64,000 nt of DNA from Thermosipho sp. (in: thermotogales). Its GTDB lineage: Bacteria; Thermotogota; Thermotogae; Thermotogales; Fervidobacteriaceae. The translations under genes were made by a program, and so were the position numbers. The notes beneath the pieces are model-generated. The model was not told the origin of the DNA, ran no database searches, and saw only the letters and a program-made list of their open reading frames with translations. Positions 53,641 to 63,595 of the stretch are shown piece by piece. Every line of letters starts with the position of its first letter. Within the stretch, counting starts at the first letter, position 1. The stretch covers positions 1 to 64,000 of the forward strand of contig JACDNZ010000006.1 of assembly GCA_017656345.1 (NCBI GenBank). The letters are read 5' to 3'.

Positions 53641-54876
53641 AATCCATCCCCGGGCTTTCATTGCTTCGATTATTCTATTTACTGCAACAATATAAGCAGC
53701 TACTCTTGAGTTTACGCTTTTCTCCTTCATGGTTTCATATACCATATGAAATGCCTCAGTCATAACTTCATCCAACTTCTTGTGAACTTCTCTTTCTTGC
53801 CAGTAATAGCCTGTTCTATTTTGTACCCATTCAAAATACGAAACAGTAACTCCTCCAGCATTTGCAAGAACATCTGGAAGAATAAACACACCTTTTTTAT
53901 ACAAAATTTTATCAGCTTCTGGTGTTATTGGTCCATTTGCAAGTTCCAAAATGTACTTTGCCTTTATTTTGTCAGCATTTTCTTCAGTTATTACATTTTC
54001 AATAGCTGCCGGAATTAATATATCTACATCTAACTCCAGAAGCTCTTCATTTGAAATATTTTTTGCACCATCAAAGTCAATAACACTTCCGGTCTTCTTT
54101 TTATGCTCAACAACAGGGCCATATGGTAAACCCTGTGGATTATATATAGCACCTTTAGAATCAGAAACTGCCACAACATTTGCACCAACTTCACTCAAAA
54201 ATCTTGCAGCAAATGACCCGGCATTTCCAAATCCTTGAACAGCTACTGTCATTCCCTTAAAGTCTTCACCTTTTACCTTTAAAGCTTCTCTTAAAACAAA
54301 GAAACCTCCACGTGCTGTTGCTGTACCTCTTCCCTGCGATCCTCCAACTATTTTCATTTTCCCGGTAATAACCCCAGGTTGGTAAGAACCAACTAATTTA
54401 CTATATTCATCCATCATCCACGACATTATCTGGGAATTCGTATATACATCAGGTGCAGGAATGTCTTGATCTACACCAATGTACTTATAAATTGCGTCAA
54501 TATAGCCTCTCGAAAGCCTTTCTAGTTCACCTTTTGAAAGTTCCTTTGGATTGACCTTTATACCTCCTTTTCCTCCACCATATGGTATTCCTACTACAGC
54601 ATTCTTTATTGACATCCACGCTGATAATGCCATAACTTCTTCTTTAGAAACATCTGGATGATACCTTATACCTCCCTTGGTTGGACCCAATGCATTATTA
54701 TGTTGAGATCTCCATCCCTTGAATACTTTGACACTTCCATCATCCATTCTCACCGGAATAGAAACTTCAATGATTCTCAATGGATTCTTCAAAATTTCGA
54801 GAGCTCCTGAAAGTGTTTCAATATACTTTGCTACATTTTCTAACTGTTTTAAGTAATTTTCATATGGATTTAGCAT
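53638..54876 (-). CDS. gdhA: Glutamate dehydrogenase, hexameric type
   Basis: A 412-residue enzyme that interconverts glutamate with 2-oxoglutarate and ammonium. Substrate Lys lies in [11 protein letters not shown] and the catalytic region in [13 protein letters not shown]; the [19 protein letters not shown] segment and the dinucleotide motif [17 protein letters not shown] follow. Length and wording fit thermophile hexameric NAD(P) enzymes. ATG 54876 is used, nine bases after AGGGGTGA; a longer frame to 54918 has no ribosome site. It shares a bidirectional terminator with mreB. Confidence 0.96.
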   Translation of the reverse strand: MLNPYENYLKQLENVAKYIETLSGALEILKNPLRIIEVSIPVRMDDGSVKVFKGWRSQHNNALGPTKGGIRYHPDVSKEEVMALSAWMSIKNAVVGIPYGGGKGGIKVNPKELSKGELERLSRGYIDAIYKYIGVDQDIPAPDVYTNSQIMSWMMDEYSKLVGSYQPGVITGKMKIVGGSQGRGTATARGGFFVLREALKVKGEDFKGMTVAVQGFGNAGSFAARFLSEVGANVVAVSDSKGAIYNPQGLPYGPVVEHKKKTGSVIDFDGAKNISNEELLELDVDILIPAAIENVITEENADKIKAKYILELANGPITPEADKILYKKGVFILPDVLANAGGVTVSYFEWVQNRTGYYWQEREVHKKLDEVMTEAFHMVYETMKEKSVNSRVAAYIVAVNRIIEAMKARGWI

Positions 54877-55027
54877 TTTTATCACCCCTATTTTTTGATT
54901 AACATTTTTATTATACATATAAAAATAAAATATAAAAATAATTCAAATGATTTAATTTTATATAATAAACTTAAATAATCTCCATAAATTTTTGATATTA
55001 AGTAAATATAAAGGATATTAAAAAAAT

Positions 55028-55062
55028 ACTCCCCACACTCACGTTGTGCGAGGAGTAAAAAA
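55028..55062 (-). terminator. Terminator after mnmG
   Basis: ACTCC...GGAGT arms with interior CACA/TGTG pairing (55028-55056) on the minus strand, past the mnmG stop and followed by seven T residues. Two mismatches reduce certainty. Confidence 0.6.
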
Positions 55063-55080
55063 TTACAAAGCGAGAATATA

Positions 55081-56955
55081 CTATCTTTCAAGATAACTTA
55101 TTATATTCGCTATATCAGAAGGAGTCACACCAGGTATTCTCATAGCCTGTCCAATAGAACGCGGGGAAATTTTCTTTAATTTCTCTCGTGCTTCTGTTGA
55201 AAGATTTGGAACTTTGTCAAAATTAACCTTCGAAATATCAAATGATTCATATTGTTCAAATATTTTTATATCCTCCAGCATCTTTTGTATGTAACCTTCA
55301 TATTTCAGCATAATCTCAATCTGCTCGATTAACTCTGAATCGTTGATGGGGGTCGGATCCAAATCTTTTACATCCGCATACTTTATTTCTGGTCTTTTTA
55401 ATATGTTATATAATTTTGTCCCTTCCTTTATGGGAGTAGATCCAAGATTCTTCAAAATATTGTTAACTGTATCCGATGCGGGAACCTTCACCTGCTTAAA
55501 CCTTTCTATTTGTTCTTTAATCCCATTTTCAAGCCTTAAAACTTTTTCATAGAACCATTTTGGAATTAATCCAACTTTATAACCATATTTAGTAAGCCTT
55601 AAGTGTGCATTATCGTGCCTTAATAAAAGTCTATACTCTGCCCTCGAGGTTAACAACCGATATGGCTCATCTACTCCTTTTGTTGTCAAATCATCAATCA
55701 TAATACCAATATAGCTCTCCGATCTCCTCAAAATCAATTGTTCTCCACCAAGAATTTTCATCGCAGCATTTATCCCTGCCACAATTCCTTGCCCGGCAGC
55801 TTCTTCATATCCACTGGTACCATTGATCTGCCCTGCAAAATATAATCCTTCAACTATTTTCGATTCTAATGTCTGAAAAAGCTGGGTTGGATCTATGTAA
55901 TCATATTCAATTGCGTATGCCGGACGAACAATAACTACATTTTCGAGACCTGGTACAGTTCTTAACATCTTAATCTGAGCTGCGTACGGTAGGCTAGTAG
56001 AAAGCCCATTTAAATAATATTCTTCAGTAAATTTTCCCTCAGGCTCAACAAATACTTGATGAGAGTCCCTACCAAACTTTATTACCTTATCCTCTATAGA
56101 AGGGCAATATCTTGGACCAACACTATGAATTAGTTTCACTTCTCCGTACAACGGAGAATAAACAAGATAATCCCGAATGATTTTATGTGTTTCAGGATTT
56201 GTATGTGTAAGCCAGCAAGGAAAATCTTTAGGTAATATTTTTGGTTCATTAAAATGCGAAAATGCTCTGGGAACATTATCAGTATCCTGCCTTGTCATCT
56301 TTGAAAAATCTATACTACTTTTTAGTACTCTTGCAGGAGTTCCCGTTTTAAATCTTGAAAGTTTAAAACCAATTTCTTGAAGAGATTTACTTAAACCCCT
56401 TGCGGGAAAATCTCCCATTCTTCCTGCTTCCATCGTATCCCGGCCAATAAATATTTTTCCTCTTAAAAATGTTCCAGTTGTTAATATAACTGCTTTTGCC
56501 CTGTAATCTATTCCAAAAGAATCAACCACTCCCTGTACTTTCCCTTTTTCCACTAAAATCTGCTCAACAAGTCCAAAACGTAAAATCAGATTTTTTTGAG
56601 TTTGTAGCTTTTTTTTCATAACATGAGAATATTGATATTTATCAATCTGAGCTCTAAGTGCTCTTACTGCAGGCCCCTTTCCAGTATTAAGCATTCTTAC
56701 GTTAATCATTGTCTCATCTGTTGTTTTGGCCATTTCACCACCGAGCACATCTATTTCTCTTACCACAATTCCTTTGGCAGGGCCACCAATGGCGGGATTA
56801 CAAGGGGCCCATCCTACATTATCTGGATTCGTTGTAAGTAGTAGTGTTCTTAATCCAAGTTTTGCGGGCACAAGGGCAGCTTCAATGCCTGCATGGCCAC
56901 CTCCTACTACAATAACATCAAAATATCTATCGTCATCAGGTCGTTTGAAAAACAT
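55081..56955 (-). CDS. mnmG: tRNA uridine-5-carboxymethylaminomethyl modification enzyme MnmG (GidA)
   Basis: A 624-residue FAD protein that, with MnmE, modifies U34 of several tRNAs. FAD motif [20 protein letters not shown] is at the N-terminus, then [34 protein letters not shown] and [20 protein letters not shown]. The C-terminal helical MnmE-binding region is complete ([19 protein letters not shown]). ATG 56955 follows AAAGGAGGA. mnmE is not in the window. Confidence 0.97.
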   Translation of the reverse strand: MFFKRPDDDRYFDVIVVGGGHAGIEAALVPAKLGLRTLLLTTNPDNVGWAPCNPAIGGPAKGIVVREIDVLGGEMAKTTDETMINVRMLNTGKGPAVRALRAQIDKYQYSHVMKKKLQTQKNLILRFGLVEQILVEKGKVQGVVDSFGIDYRAKAVILTTGTFLRGKIFIGRDTMEAGRMGDFPARGLSKSLQEIGFKLSRFKTGTPARVLKSSIDFSKMTRQDTDNVPRAFSHFNEPKILPKDFPCWLTHTNPETHKIIRDYLVYSPLYGEVKLIHSVGPRYCPSIEDKVIKFGRDSHQVFVEPEGKFTEEYYLNGLSTSLPYAAQIKMLRTVPGLENVVIVRPAYAIEYDYIDPTQLFQTLESKIVEGLYFAGQINGTSGYEEAAGQGIVAGINAAMKILGGEQLILRRSESYIGIMIDDLTTKGVDEPYRLLTSRAEYRLLLRHDNAHLRLTKYGYKVGLIPKWFYEKVLRLENGIKEQIERFKQVKVPASDTVNNILKNLGSTPIKEGTKLYNILKRPEIKYADVKDLDPTPINDSELIEQIEIMLKYEGYIQKMLEDIKIFEQYESFDISKVNFDKVPNLSTEAREKLKKISPRSIGQAMRIPGVTPSDIANIISYLER

Positions 56956-57072
56956 GATATCCTCCTTTAGATTATTTGTATTTTATATAAGTATATCACA
57001 TCAAAATTTTAAATATCTACAAAAATGGTGCGCTTTTTCAGCACACCTTTTAATTTCTTCAATTTAATTCTT

Positions 57073-57318
57073 TTATTTATAATTTTCTAGAAGTTTTTTT
57101 GCTTCATCAAGTGACGGTATTTTCCCAGACAATACTACTTTTCCATTAATTGCTACAGCCGGTGTTGAAATAACTCCACGTGCAACTATTTCATTTATAT
57201 CTTGAACCTTCACAATATCCGCTTCTAATTTAAGTTCCTTTACTGCTATTTTTATGATTTTTTCTGTTTGTTTACATCTTGGGCATCCACTTCCCAAAAT
57301 TTCAATCTTCCTTATCAT
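57073..57318 (-). CDS. Small thioredoxin-like redox protein (redox-active disulfide protein 2 type)
   Basis: An 81-residue thioredoxin-fold protein, with CPRC in ILGSGCPRCKQTEKII (about residues 12-15) and cis-Pro in GVISTPAVAINGKVV. It is the short archaeal/Thermotoga kind (MTH895-like), which in other genomes is often encoded beside UPF0718 permeases and ArsR regulators. Here that permease cluster lies 850 bases away, past a transposase relic. ATG 57318 follows AAAGGAGGAAAAG. Confidence 0.88.
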   Translation of the reverse strand: MIRKIEILGSGCPRCKQTEKIIKIAVKELKLEADIVKVQDINEIVARGVISTPAVAINGKVVLSGKIPSLDEAKKLLENYK

Positions 57319-57468
57319 ACTTTTCCTCCTTTGTATAATAAAGTTTAAGTAAAATTATTGTTTTTCCAAAGAAAGACCTCTAAACTAAAGTATAACTATT
57401 TACCTGTCGGAAAATGTCTATCTTTTCAACTCATATATCACAAGTACTAAGGCTGTACTCAAATAGAG

Positions 57469-57978
57469 GTAATTTTGTGTATATTCTTGTTGTTTCTAAA
57501 GATTCTCCTATTTTTTCTAATTTTTTAACCTAGATCCTGTTTTAAATTCACCTTAAAGTATTTTGGATTTGTCCTTTAAAAAGCTCTCTTTAACAGCTTC
57601 TTCTTAGTCTTTGAACTTACTGGTGTTTATTATTCTTTTATATCACTTCTTTCTTCTCTAAACAATCTATTCCCGTATTATTTACCTAATATTTATCGTA
57701 AACTTTTCAATCGTTCCAAAACTGACAAAGTTGATGTAAAACTTATTTTTGATATTTTCTTTTTTCTGAATCTTTAGTCTCATTTGTTTCATTCTCTGAA
57801 ATTATCAAAGAACTTTATAAAATCACCAGATTCAAAATTAAGTTTAATGAAGATACCTTTTAACTTGAATTACACCCTTTATATTTTTACCTATTCTTCT
57901 AATCTTAAATTCACACTGAATAAAATTTATGCTGGTTTCTCTGAAGATTTTACTATTAAAGATAAACAAAAATAAATT
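57469..57978 (+). pseudogene. Decayed IS110-family (DEDD) transposase relic
   Basis: The 850-base gap between the thioredoxin-like and ferredoxin genes contains a broken transposase read on the plus strand. From about 57471 NFVYILVVSKDSP recalls the IS110 N-terminus (VGIDVSK). From 57592, frame 1 reads NSFFLVFELTGVYYSF (the E-x-TG-x-Y motif; E at 57613), and further to NRSKTDKVDVKLIFDI (57709-57756), which is the KTDxxDA motif with both acidic residues. A stop follows at 57775. A different frame (57784-57975) still shows a decayed helical stretch. Stops and frameshifts rule out activity; no terminal repeats were found, as usual for IS110. Confidence 0.65.
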
Positions 57979-58165
57979 CAAAACATTTTAAAATTGTGTA
58001 TTGTCGAGAATAACTATCTTTTATGATTGAATATTTTTATTATCCTTCTCAATTTTTCTCATCTCTTTACTGGCATTCTTTTCAAATACCGTTTAACACC
58101 TCGATAACATTCAAGGGTCAACAAGATCATATTTGTACAAATCAAAGTAAAAAATACGTTTGCTG
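57979..58165. other. Non-coding remainder beyond the IS110 relic
   Basis: These bases hold no convincing gene, hairpin or promoter. They may contain the worn 3' end of the insertion element or of an older gene. The matching left flank (57319-57468) is also featureless apart from the ribosome site of the thioredoxin-like gene at its start. Confidence 0.4.
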
Positions 58166-58516
58166 TTAAGTGGTATGGCTATTTTTCATTTTTTCAAGTT
58201 GTTTTTTCGCAGTAATTAAAATTTTTCTTTCCTTTATCAAATTTTTTACATATTGGGGATCAGGGAAGTGTATAGCATCAAACACACACCATGTCTGACA
58301 TGATGTACAACCAACCATACATTGAAGCGGTCTTGCCACAATAACTTTTTGCTTTTTCCAATCATATTCAAAAACATCTCTTCCGCAACTTGTAATGCAC
58401 ATGCCACATCCTACACATTTATTTTCATCAATTGTAGGATGCCAAGTTATTTCTTTTCTGGGTATCCCTTTCCAATAAGCAAATCTTTCATCTAATCTTA
58501 GTTTCTCTGGGCTCAC
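58166..58516 (-). CDS. Ferredoxin-like 4Fe-4S protein
   Basis: A 116-residue cytoplasmic protein. One classical cluster motif, CVGCGMCITSCGRDVF (C-x2-C-x2-C-x3-C), is followed by a second cysteine set, CMVGCTSCQTWC, that could bind another cluster. The N-terminus (VSPEKLRLDERFAYWKGIPR) and the C-terminal basic helix are not part of the standard ferredoxin fold. The start is GTG 58516 behind AAAGGAGG; the longer frame overlaps the permease gene. It follows the ArsP-like permease by 13 bases and may supply reducing power for that cluster's function; this is inference. Confidence 0.85.
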   Translation of the reverse strand: MSPEKLRLDERFAYWKGIPRKEITWHPTIDENKCVGCGMCITSCGRDVFEYDWKKQKVIVARPLQCMVGCTSCQTWCVFDAIHFPDPQYVKNLIKERKILITAKKQLEKMKNSHTT

Positions 58517-58529
58517 TTTTGTACCTCCT

Positions 58530-59615
58530 TTAAACATGTCCGTAAATAACCCCGAATAACGTTGAAAAAACAACAACAAGTGAAAAATAAATAAATGCTT
58601 TTTTCTTTCCAAATAATCTAGTTATTACTATCATACTGGGCAAACTCAAAGAGTTTCCCGCCATCAATAGTGCAAGCGTTGGTCCCTTTGCCATTCCCAA
58701 CTCCCTTAATGCTTGTACAATAGGAACTTCAGTAAGTGTTGCAAAGTACATAAACATCCCTATTACTGACGCAAAAAAGTTCGAAACAATGCCATTACTA
58801 CCCAAAAGTCTTGTTACAAATTTTTGAGGCAAAAGCATTGTTAAAATACCTGCTAAAAACACCCCAAAAAACAGATAAGGCAAAATCTTTTTGGCAAAAT
58901 CCCATGTTTCTTCAAGCCAGCTTTTTGTTTCATTTTTTTTGAAAGAAAACATAGCCATTAAAAAGACAGATATTGAAAGTGTAATCATAACCGAATATTT
59001 GATAATAAAACTTATCTTTAAGCCGCTTACAATTAAAAAAGAAAGCTGTAACAAGAAAAACACAAGAACCTTAATTCCGTTTCCTTGTTTTTCTTGTATA
59101 TGAAATCCTCCTTCGCCTTTCTCTTGAAATAAAGCTTCCATTATCAAACCTATCAATATTGCGGCTGTAACTGTTGCAATAAGTCTTGCGAAGCCAAGAT
59201 CCCAACCTAAAACTCTTGCTGTTAAAAATATTGCCGCAATATTAATTGCAGGTCCACTAAACAGAAATGTTGTTGCAGGACCAATTCCCGCACCTTTTTT
59301 ATATATCCCTCCAAAGAGAGGTAGAATAGTACATGAACATACAGCTAAAATTCCTCCACTAACTGCTGCGATAGGATATGAAACAATCCTCTTAGCTTTA
59401 GGCCCAAGTAACTTTAAGACAGCATCCTTTTTCAACATAACTGAAATAGTCCCAGCTATAAAAAAGGCTGGCACAAGACACAATAAAACATGTTCTCTAG
59501 CATATTCTTGAAGCATGTAAAAACCATTTAAAATACTATTACTTATGATTTCAGAATCAAATGGAACAAAATAAAATATCAAAAATATTGTTAAAACAAT
59601 AAGAAATTCTTTCAT
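58530..59615 (-). CDS. UPF0718/ArsP-like permease
   Basis: A 361-residue membrane protein with about ten helices of the DUF318/UPF0718 family. Signature segments: FIAGTISVMLKKDAVLKLLG, the SGGILAVCSCTILPLFGGI cysteine pair, GPATTFLFSGPAINIAAIFL, and the second-half ATLTEVPIVQALRELGMAKG and GPTLALLMAGNSLSLPSM. Some relatives export methylated arsenicals. An ArsR regulator is encoded 84 bases upstream and a ferredoxin 13 bases downstream. ATG 59615 follows AAAGGTGA. Metalloid export is suggested by the regulator, not proven. Confidence 0.88.
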   Translation of the reverse strand: MKEFLIVLTIFLIFYFVPFDSEIISNSILNGFYMLQEYAREHVLLCLVPAFFIAGTISVMLKKDAVLKLLGPKAKRIVSYPIAAVSGGILAVCSCTILPLFGGIYKKGAGIGPATTFLFSGPAINIAAIFLTARVLGWDLGFARLIATVTAAILIGLIMEALFQEKGEGGFHIQEKQGNGIKVLVFFLLQLSFLIVSGLKISFIIKYSVMITLSISVFLMAMFSFKKNETKSWLEETWDFAKKILPYLFFGVFLAGILTMLLPQKFVTRLLGSNGIVSNFFASVIGMFMYFATLTEVPIVQALRELGMAKGPTLALLMAGNSLSLPSMIVITRLFGKKKAFIYFSLVVVFSTLFGVIYGHV

Positions 59616-59699
59616 TGAATCACCTTTCTTTCTGTTTTAAGAATATTCGAATTTCATTAATTAGTATATAAGAAAATTCTAATATTGTCAACAAAAAAA

Positions 59700-59966
59700 T
59701 TATTTTAAATTTTTTAATACGGTTTCTACAATTCTATTGTTTACAAGTTTATAGATTACCATATTACCATTTCTTTCATCTTTTATGAGACCAAGATTCC
59801 TCAAAATAGCAAGATGTTGTGATAAATTTGGTTGATTTATTCCAAGTTTCGAAAGAAGCTCACAAACACAATGTTTTTTTTGAGCCAAAAAAAATAATAT
59901 TTTTAACCTTGTGGGATGCCCCATGGCTTTTAATATATTTGCTATCTCTTCAAAATTATCGGACAT
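59700..59966 (-). CDS. ArsR family metalloregulator
   Basis: An 88-residue SmtB/ArsR winged-helix repressor. HPTRLKILFFLAQKKHCVCEL contains the CVC metal site that binds arsenite or similar thiophilic ions in ArsR; the recognition helix is INQPNLSQHLAILRNLGLI. It heads the permease-ferredoxin operon and lies behind a strong promoter overlapped by a perfect dyad. ATG 59966 follows AAGGAGGG. Confidence 0.93.
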   Translation of the reverse strand: MSDNFEEIANILKAMGHPTRLKILFFLAQKKHCVCELLSKLGINQPNLSQHLAILRNLGLIKDERNGNMVIYKLVNNRIVETVLKNLK

Positions 59967-59989
59967 TTTTTCCCTCCTTCTTTGAAATA

Positions 59990-60024
59990 ATTATAACCGT
60001 TTTTTAGATAATTTGTCAAATTAT
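59990..60024 (-). promoter_or_regulatory. arsR promoter with dyad operator
   Basis: On the minus strand TTGACA (60014-60019 read in reverse) and TATAAT (59990-59995) are 18 bases apart, both consensus hexamers. ATAATTTGTCAAATTAT (60008-60024) is a dyad with perfect 8-base arms and one central base, covering the -35. ArsR proteins commonly bind such sites. The divergent MATE gene starts 55 bases to the right, so the same site could affect both. Confidence 0.7.
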
Positions 60025-60078
60025 TGTCATAATACCATGTTAAAATAGTTTGCAAAGCTAACTATAGGGGGTATTTAA

Positions 60079-61416
60079 TTGAATATATATAAAAAACTAT
60101 TTGCTTTAGCCTTACCAATAGCTTTACAACAATTTTTATCTTCAAGTGTAAACTTCCTTGATACTTTAATGATAGGAAAACTTGGTGAAATCCCCATAGC
60201 GGCTATTGGGCTTTCAAACCAGTTCTTTTTTCTATACAATCTGGTTCTTTTTGGACTTGTTTCTGGCGGTTCTATTTTCTTTTCACAATTCTGGGGTAAA
60301 AAGGATCAAAATGGTCTTTCAAAATCGGTAGCTTTAACTGTTTTCATGGCCATTATATTTTCTTTACCATTTTTCGTTCTTAGTCTCTTCCACCCAAACT
60401 TAGTAATGAATTTTTATTCTCCAGATATCAACGTTATTTCAACCGGTATAAAATACCTAAAGATAATTTCCTTTTCTATTCCAATATTTGCAATAAGCAT
60501 GGTATTCTCCTTTTCTCTCAGAAGCATTCATAAAGCAACAATTCCAATGTACGTCACTATTATAGAGCTCTCTTCCAATGTGTTTTTAAATTACGTATTA
60601 ATTTTTGGAAAACTAGGTTTCCCAAAAATGGGAGTCACAGGAGCCGCCATTGCTACCTTGCTTTCAAGAACCATCGGTCTTTCTATTTTGATTGCCATAA
60701 TTGAAATTAAAAAATTACCTGTAAGATTTAATTTTAAGCATGTTGAACTTATTAATCTTAACTTTATTAAACGATACTTCAAATACACTTTCCCGACTGT
60801 TGGAAATGAATTTGCCTGGTCATTAGGAATGACCATGTATTCCGTAATCTATGCTCATATGAGCACCCAAGTAATTGCAGCTAGAAACATCATGGGTACA
60901 ATCGAGGGATTTGCCTGGGCTTTTACATTTGCACTGGCAAATGCGGCATCGGTAATCGTAGGAAATTATTTGGGGGCTTCTAAATTTAATGAAGCATATG
61001 AAATTTCCAAAAAAATTGTTAAATTAACTGAGTTAATAGCAATCATTTCAGCAATTTTAACATACGCTTTAACAATTTATTCTATAAGATTTTTTGATGT
61101 TTCACCGGATGTAAAAAAACTTGTTTTAATAACAATGGCCATTTCCATGGGATTTGTTCCAATTAAAATTTTCAATGGTTTAAATGTTGTAGGATTTTTA
61201 AGGGCAGGTGGAGATACTCGATTCTCTTTTCTGGTTGAAACTATTACACTATGGGTGTTAGGAGTACCATTAGCTGGTTTAACAGGATTAATTTTAAATT
61301 TCAGTTTCCCGATTGTTTACCTATTCACAATGGTCGATGAAATAACAAAATGTTTCATTCTTCTCCTAAGGTACAGGAGTAAGAAATGGATTAAAAATGT
61401 TGTTGAGGGCCTATAA
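60079..61416 (+). CDS. MATE family efflux transporter
   Basis: A 445-residue membrane protein with twelve predicted helices in two MatE halves. SSSVNFLDTLMIGKLGEIPI, IGLSNQFFFLYNLV and GVTGAAIATLLSRTIGLSIL belong to the first half, and WSLGMTMYSVIYAHMSTQVI and AFTFALANAASVIVGNYLGA to the second. MATE proteins export cationic or other compounds using Na+ or H+. The start is TTG 60079, seven bases after AGGGGG. It is divergent from arsR and ends six bases inside the convergent ABC-F gene. Confidence 0.92.
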   Translation: MNIYKKLFALALPIALQQFLSSSVNFLDTLMIGKLGEIPIAAIGLSNQFFFLYNLVLFGLVSGGSIFFSQFWGKKDQNGLSKSVALTVFMAIIFSLPFFVLSLFHPNLVMNFYSPDINVISTGIKYLKIISFSIPIFAISMVFSFSLRSIHKATIPMYVTIIELSSNVFLNYVLIFGKLGFPKMGVTGAAIATLLSRTIGLSILIAIIEIKKLPVRFNFKHVELINLNFIKRYFKYTFPTVGNEFAWSLGMTMYSVIYAHMSTQVIAARNIMGTIEGFAWAFTFALANAASVIVGNYLGASKFNEAYEISKKIVKLTELIAIISAILTYALTIYSIRFFDVSPDVKKLVLITMAISMGFVPIKIFNGLNVVGFLRAGGDTRFSFLVETITLWVLGVPLAGLTGLILNFSFPIVYLFTMVDEITKCFILLLRYRSKKWIKNVVEGL

Positions 61417-63162
61417 CATGGAAGATATTTTATTGTACTCCTCTTTTAATCTTTCAATTTCTTCTAACGTAGAAAATATTTCGTTTTCAATGTTTGCTTT
61501 TTCCTCTGTTAATTCCATGGCTTTAACATAATCTGAACCAATTGAAAGCAACTCACTTTCAACTTTTTCAAGAGTTTTGAGAAGCTCTTTCTCCTTATTT
61601 TGGAGTCTTTCTATTGTTTCTTTTAACTTTTTTGCCTGATTTTTTAATCTTTTTCTTTTCACAAATTCAACATTAGACTTTCTTTGATTATTTTTTTCGG
61701 TTTGGGGAAATTCATATTCTTCCAACGAATTAATTTCTTTTAAAGTCTTTTCCTTTATCACAAAAAACCTATTGCAAACATTTTTAATTAATTCTTCATC
61801 ATGAGACACAAGAATTATTGATCCTTTAAATTCTTTCAAAGCATCTTCCAGGGCCTCTACTGTTTCCAGGTCCATATGATTGGTTGGTTCATCAAGAACC
61901 AATAAATTAGGCCTTCTTAAGAGAACTTTTGCAAGCGCAAGAATTTGTCTTTCACCACCACTTAATTCGGAAACAAATTTAAACACGTCCTCATTTTTAA
62001 ATCCAAACCTTCCAGCATATGATCTTATAACATAATCAGGCTCCATCTCCATTTCAGATGCTAGTTCTTCAAAAACGGTGTTTTCCAAATCCAATTGATT
62101 TACAAACTGGTCTAAAAATTCTGCTTTTACATTATGACCAAAAACAACTTTACCCTCACCTTCTAATAATCCAAAAATAACCCTTAAAATTGTACTTTTC
62201 CCACTTCCGTTTGGCCCTAAAATTGCAATTTTTTCACCATTGTACAATGTAAATGAAACATTTTTAATAATTTCTTTGAAACCCAGTTTTTTTACATCCA
62301 AAACAACGTATCCCATATTTTCTGGTTCAGGGATCTTTACTTTTTTATCCGATTTTTCACTAACAAATAATGTTGTTGATTCCAATTCATCTAGTAATTT
62401 TTGAAGTCTCCTTTCTTTATTTCTGGCTTGTTTGATAAACTTTTCATTAGATTTACCCCATTTTCTATAACGCTCAATAATGGTTTTTAACCTTTCTATC
62501 TCCTTCGTTTTATTTTTCAATTCTCTTTCCTGTTGAATCAGCAACTTTTTCCTTTCAACAAGATAACTATCAAAATCCATATTAAAGTCCCATATTTTCT
62601 CATTGTTTATCTCTAGAAACCTATTACACGTGTCTCTTAAAAAGCTTCTATCATGGGATATAATGACATATCCTCCTCTAAAATTCAACAAAAGACCTTT
62701 CAAAAAATGAATACCTGCAATATCCAAAAAATTTGTTGGCTCATCAAGCAAAATAAAATCAGGATCCTCCAAAAATAATCTTCCAATATGAAGACGTGTT
62801 TTTTCTCCTCCGCTAAAAGTTGAAATATCTCTATGCCAATCTTTTTCTTCAAATCCCAATCCCTTTAAGATACTCCTTACCATTCGTTCCTTTTCAGGGG
62901 TATCTGCAACCTTTGAATAATATTCAAATGGCGTTGTCCCATCAAATGTCCTATATTGATCTAAATACACAATTTTTCCCGAAGTAGAAATTCTACCGGT
63001 ATAATCTTTAAATATACCGGCTATCGATTTCAAAAGTGTTGTCTTACCTGAACCGTTTTTTCCAATTAAAGCAACTCTATCTTTATCACCTATGTTTAAA
63101 TTAATATCTGTAAGTAAATTCTTTCCCGGAAAGAATATGGATAAATTACTTAAAACAATCAA
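61411..63162 (-). CDS. ABC-F family ATPase (Uup-like)
   Basis: A 583-residue soluble protein with two ABC domains and no membrane part. Walker A motifs are IGKNGSGKTT (about residue 40) and GPNGSGKST (about 325); signature motifs FSGGEKTRLHIG and LSGGERQILALAKVL; Walker B motifs with DEPTNFLD and DEPTNHMD. A linker with long basic helices lies between, and a C-terminal coiled coil (about 500-583) resembles Uup. ABC-F proteins act on the ribosome or DNA structures. The start is TTG 63162, four bases after GAGGTGA; the upstream ORF start lies in the next gene. It overlaps the MATE gene at its 3' end. Confidence 0.92.
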   Translation of the reverse strand: MIVLSNLSIFFPGKNLLTDINLNIGDKDRVALIGKNGSGKTTLLKSIAGIFKDYTGRISTSGKIVYLDQYRTFDGTTPFEYYSKVADTPEKERMVRSILKGLGFEEKDWHRDISTFSGGEKTRLHIGRLFLEDPDFILLDEPTNFLDIAGIHFLKGLLLNFRGGYVIISHDRSFLRDTCNRFLEINNEKIWDFNMDFDSYLVERKKLLIQQERELKNKTKEIERLKTIIERYRKWGKSNEKFIKQARNKERRLQKLLDELESTTLFVSEKSDKKVKIPEPENMGYVVLDVKKLGFKEIIKNVSFTLYNGEKIAILGPNGSGKSTILRVIFGLLEGEGKVVFGHNVKAEFLDQFVNQLDLENTVFEELASEMEMEPDYVIRSYAGRFGFKNEDVFKFVSELSGGERQILALAKVLLRRPNLLVLDEPTNHMDLETVEALEDALKEFKGSIILVSHDEELIKNVCNRFFVIKEKTLKEINSLEEYEFPQTEKNNQRKSNVEFVKRKRLKNQAKKLKETIERLQNKEKELLKTLEKVESELLSIGSDYVKAMELTEEKANIENEIFSTLEEIERLKEEYNKISSML

Positions 63163-63166
63163 AAAA

Positions 63167-63595
63167 TCACCTCGTGTATTTTTTAGTAACTCTAAAACAT
63201 TCAATAGATACTGCTACAGCAAATAAATGCCACAAGATCACAAATATTACAATCATTATAAAATGAATTCCAACAGGTTCTGTATCCCCATGGGCAAGTC
63301 CTGTTAAAATTGAATAAGCCATTGCTGTTAAAAAATTTATAATTGATAGAATAAGAAAAATTAACAATAGCTTAAGTTTTTTCATACTTTGCTTATTAAT
63401 CCATCCAATTAGTAACACTCCAAATCCTCCCAATATTGTAAATAAAAATAATTCTGCAGGCATCATATAATCGTATAAAAACATTCCCTTTGTAATTAAC
63501 ACCACCATTGTTAGGAACACAGGAACAATTATAGGGAATGTTGAAATTATCGAAAAAATATAACTTAAACCTGTGTAAACCTTATTTTTATTCAT
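63167..63595 (-). CDS. Four-helix membrane protein, unknown function
   Basis: A 142-residue integral membrane protein that I do not recognise. Four hydrophobic segments lie at about residues 8-36, 45-66, 76-99 and 111-133; a short charged loop (NKQSMKKLK) and an exposed GLAHGDTEPVGIH loop separate them. ATG 63595 follows GAGGAGGTGA, so expression is well supported. It ends five bases before the ABC-F start on the same strand and so forms an operon with it. Confidence 0.75.
   Translation of the reverse strand: MNKNKVYTGLSYIFSIISTFPIIVPVFLTMVVLITKGMFLYDYMMPAELFLFTILGGFGVLLIGWINKQSMKKLKLLLIFLILSIINFLTAMAYSILTGLAHGDTEPVGIHFIMIVIFVILWHLFAVAVSIECFRVTKKYTR

Noticed and set aside
54918-55080. Small gene between gdhA and mnmG
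   Set aside because: The open frame there lacks a ribosome site and is mostly AT-rich spacer with the mnmG terminator.
57784-57975. 63-codon open frame as an independent gene
   Set aside because: No ribosome site; it lies in the decayed IS110 relic and is best read as part of that.
58517-58612. Longer N-terminus for the ferredoxin-like protein
   Set aside because: It lies inside the 3' end of the permease gene; GTG 58516 has an AAAGGAGG site and gives a normal protein.
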